Source of the DNA: Budorcas taxicolor
Taxonomy: Eukaryota; Chordata; Mammalia; Artiodactyla; Bovidae
DNA: 64,000 nucleotides
Direction of reading: 5' to 3'
Assembly: GCF_023091745.1 (NCBI RefSeq)
Contig: NC_068912.1
Span: forward strand, 103,347,567 to 103,411,566
Positions 20,116 through 31,419 of the stretch are shown one piece after another; the stretch's first letter is position 1, and the number at the start of each line of letters is the position of its first letter. Position numbers and translations under genes: made by a program. The notes below the pieces were generated by a model, which saw nothing but the letters and a program-made list of their open reading frames with translations, did no database searches and was not told the DNA's origin.

Positions 20116-21155
20116 CCCCCTGCCTCTTTCACACAGAGGCCCAGGGCCTTCCTGGTCTGGTTGCCTGGTCACATGGCTCCCTCTTCTCCTCAAACAAGCT
20201 TCCAGGCAGGATGACATCTGCCTCTGTCTCCATCTCCCTCACTCTATTCATTAATCCCTCACCTCCCTGTAGCTTGGGTTTTGCCCTCTATTCTCCAGCC
20301 CACATTCTCCATTCTGGTGATGGTGGCCTCCTCACTGCCAAAACCAATGGCCTCCAAGCCTCAATCCGCACCCCTGCTCTCTCTCTCCCCAAACCCCTGC
20401 CAGATCCCCCAGCATGGGGCTCTCCTGATCCACCTTCCACCTCGGAGCACGGTCGTCCCTCGCCCTCTCGGCCTAAAGCTCGCCTCAGTTTCCTCATCCC
20501 TCCAGTTGCTGCTTCTCCCAGGGGTCTGCTGCGATCCGAGGCCCCCCTCTCTATCTTTGGCCTCCCTGGGATGACCTCGCCCATGCCATGGGCCTATCAA
20601 GTATCCTCCATACCATCTCCAGCCCAAACCTGGCCCCTGAGCTCCAGGTCTGATAGCAAATCCCCATGGGGCCCACCTCACCCTCCACACAGCTGGGCCC
20701 CTTCTTCCCTCCATTCCCACCCACATCTCACGAACCTCCTCCATCATCCACTCTGCAAATAGCTTCCCAGGTGCTGGCCACTCAGAACCTCAAATGTACA
20801 GCCTGGACCCTGCCTCTCCTCCTCCCTGGCCACACAGAGTTGTCCCCAGGTCTTGGTCAGCTCACCTCTTAAGGACTTCTCCCAAGCCCTGATGCAGGCC
20901 CCACCACCACCCCCACAACAGTGAAGCCATGCTTGACGGCTCACTCACACCCCACAGCTCACCATGTGAGTGTTCTGCACACCTTCCTGCAACAGCCCAG
21001 ACCCTCTGAGCACTCCACCAGGGTCCCTCACTCATTCAGAAGACATCACCATGGACCTCCATACCTCTCATCTGCAGGACACCCCTGAACGTCCCACTGG
21101 TCTCCAAGCCTTCACTCTCTTTCCCTCCAGCCTGGCCCCAAATGCAGGTTATATC
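20116..21155. other. Pyrimidine-rich unique-looking block
   Basis: About 1 kb, C/T-rich on the plus strand. It leaves a 183-codon Ser/Pro-rich frame (20211-20762) open because TAA/TAG/TGA are rare in such composition. No domain, no splice or promoter context that I trust; not called as a gene. Confidence 0.35.
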
Positions 21156-21159
21156 ATCA

Positions 21160-21400
21160 GTATCATTATAACTATTACTGAGTGTTTAGTGTGTGTCAGA
21201 CACTGAGGGCTTTACCAGTACTCTCATTTATTCATGTGTTCCTCACAACAACTGCCTAAGGAAAATACCTACTGTTGTTATCTCCATTTCAAAGATGAGG
21301 AAAGTCAGGTATATAGAGTTGAAGTAACCCACTCACGGTGGTATAGTTAACTATACACCTTACTAAAGTCTTGGAACTGGGATTTGGGTACAGAGTCTGA
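21160..21400 (+). mobile_element. MIR SINE
   Basis: TACTGAGTGTTTAGTGTGTGTCAGACACTGAGGGC, CTCACAACAACTGCC, CATTTCAAAGATGAGGAAA (in pieces): good MIR. Confidence 0.8.
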
Positions 21401-21432
21401 TCTGACTGCAGAGCACCTGCCTTTAACCACCA

Positions 21433-21640
21433 TAAGTGAAGTCGCTCAGTCGTGTCCGACTCTTTGCGACCCGGTGGACTGTAGCCCACCAGGCTCCTCT
21501 GTCCATGGGATTCTCCAGGCAAGAATACTGGATTGGGTTGCCATTTCCTTCTCCAGGAGATCTTCCCCACCCAGGGATCGAACCCAGGTCTCTTGCATTG
21601 CAGGCAGACGCTTTAACCTCTGAGCCACCAGGGAAGCCCA
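21433..21640 (-). mobile_element. Bov-tA SINE, young-looking
   Basis: Antisense with intact-looking landmarks: GTGAAGTCGCTCAGTCGTG, GGACTGTAGCCCACCAGGC, CAGGAGATCTTCCCCACCC, GAGCCACCAGGGAAGCCC. Few visible differences from other copies. Confidence 0.93.
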
Positions 21641-21689
21641 TTGACCTCTTCTGCCAGAAACATCTAGAGGATAAAGTTCACGTGCCTTT

Positions 21690-21915
21690 GGGGACCCTCA
21701 GACACATCTTTTTCAGTCCTGTCACCTACCGTGCCCAACTGGTGCTTCCTAGCTTTCCATCCTGACTGCCCTCCTTACCTGTTCACTTCCACATTTCAAC
21801 TCATGTCTTTTTGCCACTGAGTGTTGGTGTGGCTTGACCCCATCTCCAAATGTCAAAGCCCTCCCATCCTTCAAGGCCATCTCAAAAGCTTCTCCCTCCA
21901 TGCTAAGCAGGTCAT
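21690..21915 (+). mobile_element. L2 LINE fragment
   Basis: CTCCCATCCTTCAAGGCCATCTC followed by CTTCTCCCTCCATGC recalls (in pieces) the L2 3' region. Degraded. Confidence 0.5.
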
Positions 21916-22001
21916 GTTGAAAAGCAGCTATGATGGGGGACTGGCCAGCAACTGAGAGACAGGGGACCTGAAAGCCTGATCTTTGCCATTCCAGAAGGTA
22001 A

Positions 22002-22130
22002 GGGGGCGGGGGTGGGGGTGGGCTGGAGACCTCACACCACACCTCACTTTTCTCATGAATAAGATTGTGGGGGTGGGCGGGCGGCGGGGGGTGAGGGGGC
22101 GGTGGAGGGGAGCGGGGGCGGAAGTGGGGG
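22002..22130 (+). repeat. G-rich tract, quadruplex-prone
   Basis: GGGGGCGGGGGTGGGGGTGG at 22002-22021 and a second run of G-blocks at 22068-22130 directly before a SINE. Four or more G-runs with loops of 1-2 bases fit the G-quadruplex pattern on the plus strand. Confidence 0.8.
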
Positions 22131-22476
22131 GGCTTCTCTGGTGGCTCAGTGGTAAAATATCCGCCTGCCAATGCAGCAGACACGGGTTTGATCCCTGGTC
22201 CTGAAAGATCCCACATGCCTTAAAGCAACTAAGCTATTGAGCCCATACTCTAGAGCTTGGGAGCTACAACTACTGAGACCAAGGGCCACAACTATGGGAG
22301 CTGTCTTGCCTGGAGCCTGTGCTCTGCAACAAAAGAAGCCACCAGAATATTCTTATTCAGCATCTTCAGAATATTCTCATGCACCACAACTAAAGAGTAG
22401 CTCCCACGAGTTGCAACTGAAGAAAAGCCCTTGCAGCAACTGAGACCCAGCACAGTCAAAAGCAGATACATAAAAG
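22131..22476 (+). mobile_element. tRNA-Glu-head SINE, long form
   Basis: GGCTTCTCTGGTGGCTCAG...GTAAAATATCCGCC, GGTTTGATCCCTGG, then the repetitive CAACTACTGAGACC/GCAACAAAAGAAGCC body. A local duplication around AGAATATTC (22,345-22,378) lengthens it. Confidence 0.9.
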
Positions 22477-23864
22477 ATTGCCAGGATAAGACAAGACCAT
22501 CCTTGGGGGCCCACCTTGCTCTAACAGTCTGAGGCCCTCTGTGTTCACGGCCCCTGGAATGGTGGTGAAGTTGCCCTCTTTAAATCCCTCTAACACTCAC
22601 ACAATGGAGAGAATGTCAGAGCTGGGAAGGGCTTCAGAGAAAAATAATCCCACCCCTGCTCCCTCCCCTCCCCCACTCCAAGGGATGCTTAGGCCCAGAG
22701 AAGGGCAGAGGGAGTGGTGGAAGGGAGGCAGCGCTCCCTGCTGAACGCAGGACCCATCTCAGCAGGTCCCCAGCCCTGCAGAGAAAGGAGGGGAGGAGCC
22801 TGGAAGGGCAAAAGCAGCTGAACCTGGCTCTGGGCCGGCTTGGCCTGCCCATCCCCAGGAGGCCTCAGTAGTTTTCCATCCCCGGCAGGCCTGTAGCCTA
22901 GGACATGTGCTCCCCTCTCCCCTTACCCCCCACATTCCTCCGCACACTCAGGCAGCAAAGTGGCATTCAGGGCCTGATGGGGAGGGCCAGGAGGGAGGCC
23001 CACACACAAAGACTCACAGATACCAGTAAAGCCACAAACATGTAGATCCAGAAAGATAACACACATCCAGATGAGACAAAAGGATCCAGACGCAAACAAC
23101 ACATGCCAAAACAATATGCCCACCCGCCAGACACGTAGACCCATTCTCAGAGGCACACACAGAGATATGCATCCGTGCGCAGGCACACACAGGCACGTTC
23201 ACACTCGGAGACTCACGTGCACACTGGGCAGACACCCACCCCCCAGCCCCTGCCATGCTCCCTCCTCCCCCTGAGCTCCCATGCTGCTTGTCTACATCAA
23301 ATATCAGTTAGGGAAAGGGAGAAAATTCCTGAGCTGCCCCAGTCCTGGGAGGCAACAAGTGCTAAACAGAACCCAGAGCCCAGCCAGGCTCCCTTGGCCC
23401 AGAGAAGGCGCCAGGTTTTAATTCCAGAGAATTCACCAGACAATCCCCACCCTGTTCCCAGAGGCCAGGGTGAGGTTGGTTCTAGAGCATCACCCCTCCA
23501 TGACCCTTTCTCCAGCCTCTCAGACTCCATCTGTGTCCCCAGCTGTTAAGGGCAGAGCAGAGGGGGCTCCCAGCAGCGGGACCTTTCCCTCCAAGCTCCT
23601 CTCCACCCCCACACCTGTCTCCCTCTCCCTGTCTGCCCCCTTCAGCCCCACATCCGTCCACTCCGAGATTAACTCCACCTCTTCACTGGATCCATCACAC
23701 TCAAGAACCCAGAAACACAGCTCCATGACCGGACGGACCCACTGGTTTACACCCCGTGGGATGCTCCACGGCTGCCTGGTGGCCAGGGCTCCAGCCCACG
23801 GACTGCGTTGCATGCACATGGTGTCCGGTGCTGTCCGCAGAGGTGGCTCGAGTTCCAGCCTCAC
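22477..23864. other. Repeat-poor block upstream of the CpG island
   Basis: No young repeats. CA/ACAC-rich stretch at about 22,990-23,230; the rest unique-looking, C-rich on the plus strand. Several 70-150-codon frames overlap on both strands without any recognised domain; none called. Confidence 0.4.
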
Positions 23865-23980
23865 CCCAGCTGTCTGGGAACCTTGGACCGGTGGCTTCAA
23901 CTGTTTTGAGCCTCATTTCCCTCATTTATAGAATGGGGACCATGATGCCTCCCAGCTCTCCACAATGTATGTAGGTTATC
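23865..23980 (+). mobile_element. MIR SINE fragment
   Basis: GGCTTCAACTGTTTTGAGCC..TCATTTCCCTCATTTATAGAATGGGGACC (in pieces) is the MIR middle. Confidence 0.65.
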
Positions 23981-24049
23981 ACGGGGCCTGATTAAGACAC
24001 CTGGTTTTAACCAAGAACTAGGCTGTGAGACTACGGTCTAGTGATGCCA

Positions 24050-24770
24050 GCGTCAGTGTTCCTGTCTGGGTATGCGGTAACTCTTGCTACCCGGGGTGGG
24101 GAGTGAAATACCCTGTCCGTAGCAGACGGCTTCCAGCGGGGTCGCCCGCCACTGGGTTCCGCTCCCCCCGAACCCACCTGCCCCCCGGCCCCACTCGACC
24201 CGGTTCCCACGCCGTCTGGCCCCTGCCGGCGCGGGCTGTCAGCCGGAAGGGATTTAGGATCAGCTGCGTCGGCACAGAGGCCGCCTTGTCCCGGTGGGGA
24301 CCTGAGGCGCAGTCGGGCCGCGCGGTCACGTTGCTCGGCGGCCGCGGTGCCAGCGGCCCCCCTCCCCCGCCCCCCGCCCGACCTGGGGCCGCTTCAAGGG
24401 CGGGCGCCGGATTTCCCAGCCCTGCGCCCAACGCCCGCTGGCAGTTTGGGGGCCTCGCAAGGGGGCACGGTTTCCGCCCAGCGCCGGAGGGGGGCGGCTG
24501 GCGGGTCCGCTCCACCCCGCCCACCCGCAGGCAGCCGCTGAAGCCCACTCAAGCTGGGGCCCCGGCCCTCCCGCGCAAAGGGCGCGGGCCTGGCCTCCTC
24601 CCCGCTTCTCCCAGGCATCTGGAGGATGACCACAGATTTCCCCAGAAAAAGCCTTGGAACCTGGGAAGCCTCTCCGGACAGGATGAACTCAACTTAAGAT
24701 GGATTGCTGGACCGCGACAGGGCGCGGGGGCGGGGGCGGGGGCGAGGGGGGGCAGGGAATGGGGTGCGGA
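24050..24770. promoter_or_regulatory. CpG island, candidate promoter
   Basis: About 0.7 kb with dense CpG dinucleotides (for example GGCCGCGCGGTCACGTTGC, CGGCGGCCGCGG), surrounded by CpG-poor DNA and free of repeats. GC boxes GGGGCGGGG recur at 24,726-24,750, in a quadruplex-prone run. There is no TATA box I trust, as is usual for CpG-island promoters. A strong donor-like CAGAG|GTATGT lies downstream near 25,003-25,011 on the plus strand. Direction and gene identity cannot be told from sequence. The 277-codon plus frame across it (24025-24858) looks like chance opening in GC-rich DNA. Confidence 0.65.
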
Positions 24771-25515
24771 TGATGCCTGGCTGTGTGTTCGGTGTTGGGA
24801 CCGGCTCAGAGCGTGCTGGGTCAGGCTGCTGGATACAGTCACACTGTTCTGGGGCTGAGTTGGAAGCCAATCAGATGTTATCAAGTGCAGGGTTGGGATC
24901 TGCTGGGTGTTGGGACCCTTTCTGGATGTGGGATCTTCACTGAATTTCTGGATGCAGTTGTAGGGATTCATTCAGGCCAACTGTGCAATGGAAGCAGATC
25001 CAGAGGTATGTGGTCCAGGTGTGGGGGTTGTTTCCCTAGTTTCCCAGTCTGGGTGAGGTGTTCCTCTCTAGGTCAGGTTGTTGGGGCCCTCTCTGGTGTG
25101 GCTGTTGCAAAATGTTGGGAAATCTTCTCTGGGTGTCAAGGGTCTGGGTTTGGACACCTGCCCAGGCAGATTAGGTCCACGTGTTATCAGCCACTCTAGA
25201 TTTGTTTGGACAAAATGTTTAGCCCCAGAGCCTCCCACTGGTCTGAAGGCACACCTCTCGGCTCACCTTCCACCCCAGTTCATCGAGACTTCTGTGGGAC
25301 TAGTTAATGGAGGGCCTGTGGCAGCTCAGCTTGACACCCCTCTTCAGAACCCAGGAATTGAGGTAGACCTGGACTCCAGTTGGGAAGTGGAACGACGGCA
25401 GTCTGTCCAGATGTATGTCCTTTGCCTTCTCTATCTTCATTTCTCACCAAGAAAATGGAAGAGTTGGATTTGATATTCTCTGAGGTCCCCTATACTGCCC
25501 TCTCCCTGTCCTTCC

Positions 25516-25517
<2 letters not shown>
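24771..25517. other. Unique-looking flank of the CpG island
   Basis: GT-rich, repeat-free sequence with several donor-like GGTATGT/GGTGAG sites. Could be a first intron if transcription starts in the island; inference only. Confidence 0.35.

Positions 25518-25567
<50 letters not shown>
25518..25567. repeat. (CA)n microsatellite, 50 bp
   Basis: About 25 uninterrupted CA units; likely polymorphic. Confidence 0.97.
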
Positions 25568-25569
<2 letters not shown>

Positions 25570-25594
25570 TACTCATTCCCATCTCCCCACATTG

Positions 25595-25760
25595 GTTCAC
25601 ATTGGTCTTCCTGCCCAGAATGTGTTCTCTTTTCCCTCTCTAGCCTCTATGAGAAGGCCTTCCTTACCCCAGCCCCACTTTCCAGCCTGATTCTCCTGAC
25701 TCTCTCCATTCAGCTAGGAGCTCTCTGAAGGCAGGGCCCTATCTTCTCCTGGCCCACCAC
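25595..25760 (+). mobile_element. L2 LINE fragment
   Basis: CCCAGAATGTGTTCTC, AGAAGGCCTTCCTTACCCC and AGCTCTCTGAAGGCAGGGCCC match the L2 3' region. Confidence 0.6.
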
Positions 25761-26190
25761 TCTGAAGCCTCGTTCTAGATGAACATGGGGCTCAGGGACT
25801 CATTCTCAGCTCAGCCACCATCCCAGGTTGGCAGTTGACCCTCTAAGAAGAAGAAGAATTTCTTTAGTCTCTAATACCCCAAATGGTGGGGTGGGCACTA
25901 AGCGGATTTAGGCGGCCTGTCTCCTGCCCACACCAATCCTTCTTTCCAGGCCACTGCACCCATGTGACAGACAGTCTGGGGCACCAGGGAGCCCTCAGAA
26001 TCACATGGGCCCAGGCGGGTGGCTGGAAACTGACTGCCCAGCCCTAGGTCTCCTGGCAGCCATGTCCCAAGCAAATGGAAATCAGAAACCCCTGAGGGCA
26101 GGCGTGATCTAGATCACTCACCCTGTTTCCCAGACCAGCTTACATAGTTAAGCATGTGAGCATGACCATCTACATACACTCAGATGTGCA
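25761..26190. other. Unassigned unique-looking stretch
   Basis: No gene or repeat recognised. Confidence 0.35.
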
Positions 26191-26208
26191 AACACACACA
26201 CACACACA
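26191..26208. repeat. Short (CA)n
   Basis: 18 bp of CA repeat in an ACAT/CA-rich context. Confidence 0.85.
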
Positions 26209-26234
26209 TGCATGCACACTGACAGAACTAAGCC

Positions 26235-26415
26235 AGATTCTGAGCCAGACATTTCCATCACCAACATTTCCTAGTCCTCAGAACAGCCCTCTGAGAATCA
26301 CTAGCCCCATCTGCAGATGAGGAAACTGAGGCTCAGAGAGGGGAAGGGGCTGAGACCACACAGCTGTCAAATGTGGAATCAGAACTCAAAGCCATGCCCT
26401 TTGCACGGCACCACT
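26235..26415 (+). mobile_element. MIR SINE, well preserved
   Basis: CCCCATCTGCAGATGAGGAAAC, TGAGGCTCAGAGAGGGGAAG and CACACAGCTGTCAAATGTGG are the canonical MIR 3' half. Confidence 0.85.
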
Positions 26416-26421
26416 AGGATG

Positions 26422-26446
26422 CACACACACACACACACACACACAC
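26422..26446. repeat. (CA)n microsatellite
   Basis: 25 bp of CA directly after the MIR. Confidence 0.95.
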
Positions 26447-26479
26447 CTTTCACACATTTGTGCTCAACTCCTAAACCAG

Positions 26480-26625
26480 TCATTGAATACCAAAGCTAGC
26501 AGGGGACTTAAGAGATCATTTTGTCTATGCCATCCCACTTTACAGAAGGAGGGGAAGGGATTTATTTAAGTTTTCAACACATTTAGGAAGTGGCAGAACC
26601 AGGACTCAGATTCACATCTCTGTTG
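26480..26625 (+). mobile_element. Ancient SINE-like fragment (MIR-group)
   Basis: GGGGACTTAAGAGATCATTTTGTC..CACTTTACAGAAGG..GTGGCAGAACCAGGACTCAGA matches (in pieces) a common old mammalian SINE-type repeat. Confidence 0.5.
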
Positions 26626-26905
26626 TCACACAGAGTCATGTGTACACACATCCACACACCGCACAGCTTATCCAGAGACTGTTACACACAAACCCATGTA
26701 TGTACACATAGACACAGCCAGCCATTCCCACCACACACGTCCCCAGCTTGTTTGTATGTCTGCACATGTCCCCTCATCACACACACATACTCAGTCATAT
26801 GTGGTCACACACAGCACACATTCACCCACACTCATCACACACCATCCTTTCACTCATCTATCCACTCACTCACACATTCACACACCCACGTTCTCTCACT
26901 CTCAC
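26626..26905. repeat. Degenerate CACA/TCAC-rich tract
   Basis: Imperfect ACACAC and CTCACAC units over about 280 bp. This composition, not selection, keeps several frames open here. Confidence 0.7.
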
Positions 26906-27764
26906 GCTCGCATGTACCACCCTCCTGTTGCTGAAGAGATGAGTTGACCCTGATCTGGGACCCCACGTAGCTAAGGCTATAGACCCTGGGTTGGGAGCTA
27001 CGCACTGAGCCTTTAAGAGGGGGTGCCTGCAACCAGCATGGTGTTGTGTGGGTGCACCCTGGCATCACCATCGGTAGTTTGGGGAAGTGTGCACTGCCAG
27101 CAGTTCCCCACAGGCCCAGGCAACTTGTCTTGGCCAAACCCAGCAGGTAGCCCCAGAAAGTGCCAAGTCATGGGCCAGGAGTGGCCTGGCCAGGCCAGGC
27201 TGGCGGCAAAACTGGTCCCAGCTTGCAAGCTAATATTTTTCTTCTGCCTGGAGCCACACTAGGGATGTTCTTCTCTGAAAGGGCCAGACCCTGAGTCATG
27301 AGGCCTCTTCCAACACCCACTGAAGATGAGGATCAAGACGCCAGGATTTGGGGGCAAAGCACCCAGAGCTGCTAATGGGATTTACCAAAGTTGGTAAGCC
27401 AACTAATGTATATATCTAATACAGACTAATCCCAAACCCTAGTCCATAAACAGAGACAGCTGTCAAAGTCCTCTAACAGATGCTCTGAGCTGGATAGACC
27501 AGACACATCAGCAAACAATTACAATGCTGGGGCTGAGGGGGCTGTCACATAGAGACAGACATAGCATATGGGAGCTTGGGGCAGGGTGCAGCCACCTTGG
27601 ACCAGTGGTAGGGCCACATGATCTGGGTCTGAAGTGGTGAGTAGGAATTCACCAAGATACTTTTTTCAGGTGAAAAACTGTGTTTCAGGGAATGGAGACC
27701 AGCGTGAGTGTGCGCTGAAGTGGAGGAGTCGAGGGTGGGCTAGAGGTACAAGAAATGAGGCCAG
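26906..27764. other. Unique-looking, repeat-free block
   Basis: Includes a GGCC-rich patch (27,170-27,205: overlapping GGCCTGGCC/AGGCCAGG) and no transposon I can see. No coding frame is convincing. Confidence 0.4.
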
Positions 27765-27890
27765 CTGAAGTCAGCTATTCAACACGTATTTGTCAATATC
27801 TACTATGTGCTAGATGATGACACGCAGAATGTACAAGCCCCTCCCTCGAAGAGCTCAAGTTCAAGGGTCCCAGATTCAAGTGCTTTCTGG
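27765..27890 (+). mobile_element. Ancient L2/MIR-class fragment
   Basis: CAACACGTATTTGTCAATATCTACTATGTGCTAGATG..AAGAGCTCAAGTTC (in pieces) is the 'ends in a ...TATTTATTGAGTGCCTACTATGTGCCAGG' class of old repeat. Confidence 0.5.
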
Positions 27891-29339
27891 TGATAAGCAG
27901 GTGGTGTAGATGGACAAACAGGAGTGTGAACAACAGAGAGTGGTGGGGCTTGTGTCTAATAGGAGAGTCCATGTCCTGTCGAAAGCCTTTCTGTTCAAGA
28001 ATATGTGTCAATCCATGACAGTCAAAAACACTGATTTATGGATGGGTTCAGATGATAGACCCGGAATTTGCAGGAAGCCTACATGGGGAGCGAAGGAGTT
28101 TGAGCCCCACCCTGTAGATGGGCCTAAGGCCCACAGGAGATTCTTGCCATGAAAAGGCGTTTGTCACAGGAGCCTCCTGGAGACGCTCTCACACTGTGGT
28201 CACTGGACCAAAAGGGGCTGCGTGCCTGTTGCCCATGACTCCCAATGACAAGGACGACGTTCTGCTTTGCCCCCGTCACAACTCTTCCCTGGCAAGGGCC
28301 ACTCTGTCCTCACACGCATGTTCATCCTCGGCCCCTCCTCCTACCCTACCAAAAATCCTCCTTTCTCTACCCACATCTTGCAGAGAAAAGCTGATGACAT
28401 TAGGTCCTCCCACATTTCTCTTTCTGACCCAAGCCCCTCACAAAAGGACAGCGCACCATCACACTCACACACAACCTCTGTAAGGCAAGGGGCTTAGAGG
28501 AGTTGACCAGGAAATGATTCTCTGTGTGTTCCACCTCATGGAAATGTCAGAATGGCCTGAAAGATGAGAATGCCTGACTTGGCGTCCTGGTTCCTCTGAA
28601 ACCAGGAAACTGGTAGCTAGGTTGGCATCCAGGCAGGAGTGGGGAGCTTTGAACTTGGGCTTCAGAAGCAGCTCTCCCACTGGCTAGAGAAGGAGGGCAG
28701 CGTGGCCAGGTGCCCAGTGTGGCCCGTCCCCTCCCTGACACATTTGCAGACCCCCACGTGCTTGGCGGTAGAGCCTGGGAGCTGCCCCAGGCACATCCCG
28801 GCAGCCCCTCCTACTCCCCACCAGCCACAGCCTCCCTCCTGGACCTTCATTAAATTATTCTGCCCCACTGGTCCCAGGCTCAGACTGCCTTTGATGTGCG
28901 TCCTTTTAGCTTCTAAGGCCAAGCCCAGACCCCTCACAGCAGGCCAGGATGATGGTCTCTGACAGCTTCCCTAGGGCCCCAGGATGGCAGGACACCAAGG
29001 CCTACTCTCATGCCCGCAGGACACACGCCCAGGCCCCCATGGGCAGCCAGAGATTCCCACATTTACATGCCACAGTCTCACTTGCACACTTACCTAGTCC
29101 TAGTGGGACCTACCCTGTAGCACAGAAACGTCTCCCCTGCACACTCAAGCACACCATGTGGACACACTCATGCACATAGATATTTGCACACACCCACCTA
29201 TAATACTTACAGCACACACACTCCTCACACACTCCCCTCTCACAGGCTCATACCACAGTGCCTGGCTCTCACATGAGGCTCCGGTGCATTCTTCTGCCAT
29301 CTCACCGAGCTCCTCACCTTCCTCATCATTTGGGGGTCA
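27891..29339. other. Unique-looking, repeat-poor block
   Basis: About 1.45 kb with no recognised transposon and many short frames on both strands, none with a recognisable domain. The 29,150-29,260 part is CACA/TCAC-rich. Confidence 0.4.
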
Positions 29340-29580
29340 TAACATTGTGACTGTGAACCCAGACAGCCTGGCTTCAGTTCTTAGGGATCCCACTTAAAGC
29401 TATGTGTCTGTGGGCAAGTTACTAGCCTCTCTGGACCTCCATTTCTGTTCTTGTCAAAGGGCAATGGTAGTGGTGTCTTCCAAGGGCTGTTGTGTGGCTT
29501 AAATGAGGTTGTGTACTTATCCGCTTCAACAATGCCTGGCATGTTGTAAGAACTCAACAAACACAGCTGTTGCCGCTTGC
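29340..29580 (+). mobile_element. MIR SINE
   Basis: GACAGCCTGGCTTCAGTTC, TGTCTGTGGGCAAGTTACTAG, CTCTCTGGACCTCCATTTC and CAATGCCTGGCATGTTGTAAG: nearly complete MIR. Confidence 0.85.
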
Positions 29581-29639
29581 CTCTTCCCTTTTCATTTCCT
29601 TTTCCTCAGTTGTATCAAAACCATGACTTTTTCTAAAAG

Positions 29640-29945
29640 TGCCGAGCTTCTTCATGCTTCTGACGCTTTGCTTAGGATGTTCCTTCTATTGGAACCAACT
29701 CTGCCCCATTTCTCCCCCTCCCATCCACTTGATGAGCTCCTCCTCAACTTGTTAAACTCTACTTTAGGGGGCCCTGCCCTCCACCAGCAGAACCGATTAC
29801 TGACCACTTTGCATCCCACCCTGCCCTGAATTGTCCATCTCCTAAACCTGTGAGCCCCTGGAGAACATGGGGCCTCATGAAAGTCATCTCTTTGACCCTG
29901 TACCCAGCACTGGCCATGGGTCACTGCAAGCGTCAGTGGTATGTG
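29640..29945 (+). mobile_element. L2 LINE 3' fragment
   Basis: CTTTGCTTAGGATGTTCC, ATGAGCTCCTCCTCAACTTG, TGTGAGCCCCTGGAGAACATGG and GACCCTGTACCCAGCACTGG follow (in pieces) the L2 3' order. Confidence 0.65.
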
Positions 29946-30224
29946 AGGAAGAAAATTGTGTTACATCATAATGAAGAATCAATAAGAGGCACTTGTGCAA
30001 CTGATTATTAAAGGTTATGGAAACTATGTAGCCTAGAGGACAGATAGAAACAATCATAATATTCCTGTAATGATAGCTGACTACAGGGAATGGGAACTTT
30101 GGGCAAGCTCAGCATTAAGGGCTTTCTGCTTAATGCTTCAGCAATGCTGTGAGGCTGCGCTGGTGACGCATCTATCGCTCAGGGGAGTGAATGAGGGAAG
30201 CATGTGGATGCTTCCAGTGCATTA
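29946..30224. other. Unassigned spacer
   Basis: No feature recognised apart from a MIR-like hint near 30,060. Confidence 0.3.
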
Positions 30225-30720
30225 CTATGCAGGAGCAAGAAGGAACAGAGCAATCTACCTCCAGTAACTTGGACAGACCTCAAAATCATGGTGTTGAGTA
30301 AGAAAATTAGGGACCAGAAAGATTTATGGCCCAGTATCATTTTTGCAAGTGAACTCCCCAAGGCATATCTATAAAGACAAACGCTTTTTAAAATATATAT
30401 TTATGTATTTATTTGACTGCACTGAGTCTTAGTTGCTGCATGCAAGATCTTCAGTTGCAGCATGTGGGATCCAGTTCCCCAACCAGGGATTGAACTCCGG
30501 CCCCTTGCATTAGGAGCACAGCATCTTAGCCACTGGACCACCAGGGAAGTCCCAAGACAAACATATTTTTAAAGACATATTGGAGTGGATTCCTAGATTG
30601 AGGAAGGAAGTATGGAATAAGAACAGGATCTGGGAAGAGGGGGGAAATTAAACTAGCAGAGAGGACTCAATTCTGTGCACCTGAAGTCCAATCAAACAAA
30701 AAAAATCAGATCCATGGGAA
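30225..30720 (+). mobile_element. Old L1 3' end, split by a SINE
   Basis: Pieces 30225-30373 (GGACAGACCTCAAAATCATGG, GTGTTGAGTAAGAAAATTAG) and 30563-30720 read as one old L1 3' end. The SINE at 30383-30553 separates them. Confidence 0.55.
30383..30553 (-). mobile_element. tRNA-Glu-head SINE, short; only young insertion in 22.5-38.1 kb
   Basis: Antisense tail (TATATTTATGTATTTATTTG) to head (minus strand GGGACTTCCCTGGTGGTCC). TSD AAGACAAAC exact at 30374-30382 and 30554-30562. Confidence 0.92.
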
Positions 30721-31019
30721 GTCTATCATCTTTATCTCTCTTACAGTTGAGAAAATATACTAGTCATATTGTCTGTCTTTTATTTAGATGTTGATTTTAG
30801 GGCATCTAAACAGCATCATTGTTGATAGTTTTCCTTAATGCAAAGACAAGTTTAATTTTCGTCTGATTCTTTCCCTTTCTTCTCTCTCTCCTCCCTCGCA
30901 AACCCCCTCTTATTCTCTGGTTCTTACTCTAAGAATCATTCAGTGAGGCCCTGATTGAAGCCTGAACTAGATTGAACCTTGAAACAAGGGCAGACCCCAC
31001 AACCTTCATACCCTGCATG
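30721..31019. other. Unassigned AT-rich spacer
   Basis: No gene or repeat recognised. Confidence 0.35.
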
Positions 31020-31055
31020 GGAATGAATGAATGAATGAATGAATGAGTGAATGAG
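31020..31055. repeat. (GAAT)n microsatellite
   Basis: About eight tandem GAAT units with one A-to-G change. Confidence 0.95.
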
Positions 31056-31419
31056 GAAGGGAAGGAAGAGAAACAGAGAGAGAGGTAGGGATGAAGTAAC
31101 AAGATTCCTCAGAAGCCTGAAGAATGGGTGGACTCTCCTAGAACACTCTCTTTTTTTCTCCACCCCTATCCTAGGCGTAAGTCCAGGGCTGGGGCAGGGG
31201 GAGAAGGGCAAAGGGCTAAAAACTAGATGGCTGATCTCTTCAAATCCTCCCATCACGAGGAAGTGTTGCTTCCATTATCAGGAGGCAGCTGGCCCTGGCA
31301 CAAGTTCCTGGAGCCACAGGTTAGCATCCATCGCTTCAGGGATTCCCAAATCCCATGTGATGTGAGAGCCCTGCTCTGCACTGGCCCTCGTACCAACAGC
31401 AAGCACAATAACTACTGAT
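31056..31419. other. Unassigned unique-looking stretch
   Basis: No repeat or gene recognised; a 104-codon chance frame crosses it. Confidence 0.35.

Noticed and set aside
20211..20762. 183-codon Ser/Pro-rich plus frame
   Set aside because: Pyrimidine-rich composition removes stop codons. No domain, promoter or splice context; the opposite strand is also open.
24025..24858. 277-codon plus-strand open frame, the longest in the window
   Set aside because: It crosses a CpG island. The peptide is Pro/Gly/Arg/Ala-rich with no domain, and other frames on both strands are open too. GC-rich DNA has few stop codons.
25518..26905. CA-rich arrays considered as CRISPR-like or satellite DNA
   Set aside because: They are ordinary dinucleotide microsatellites and decayed CA tracts with no spacer structure.
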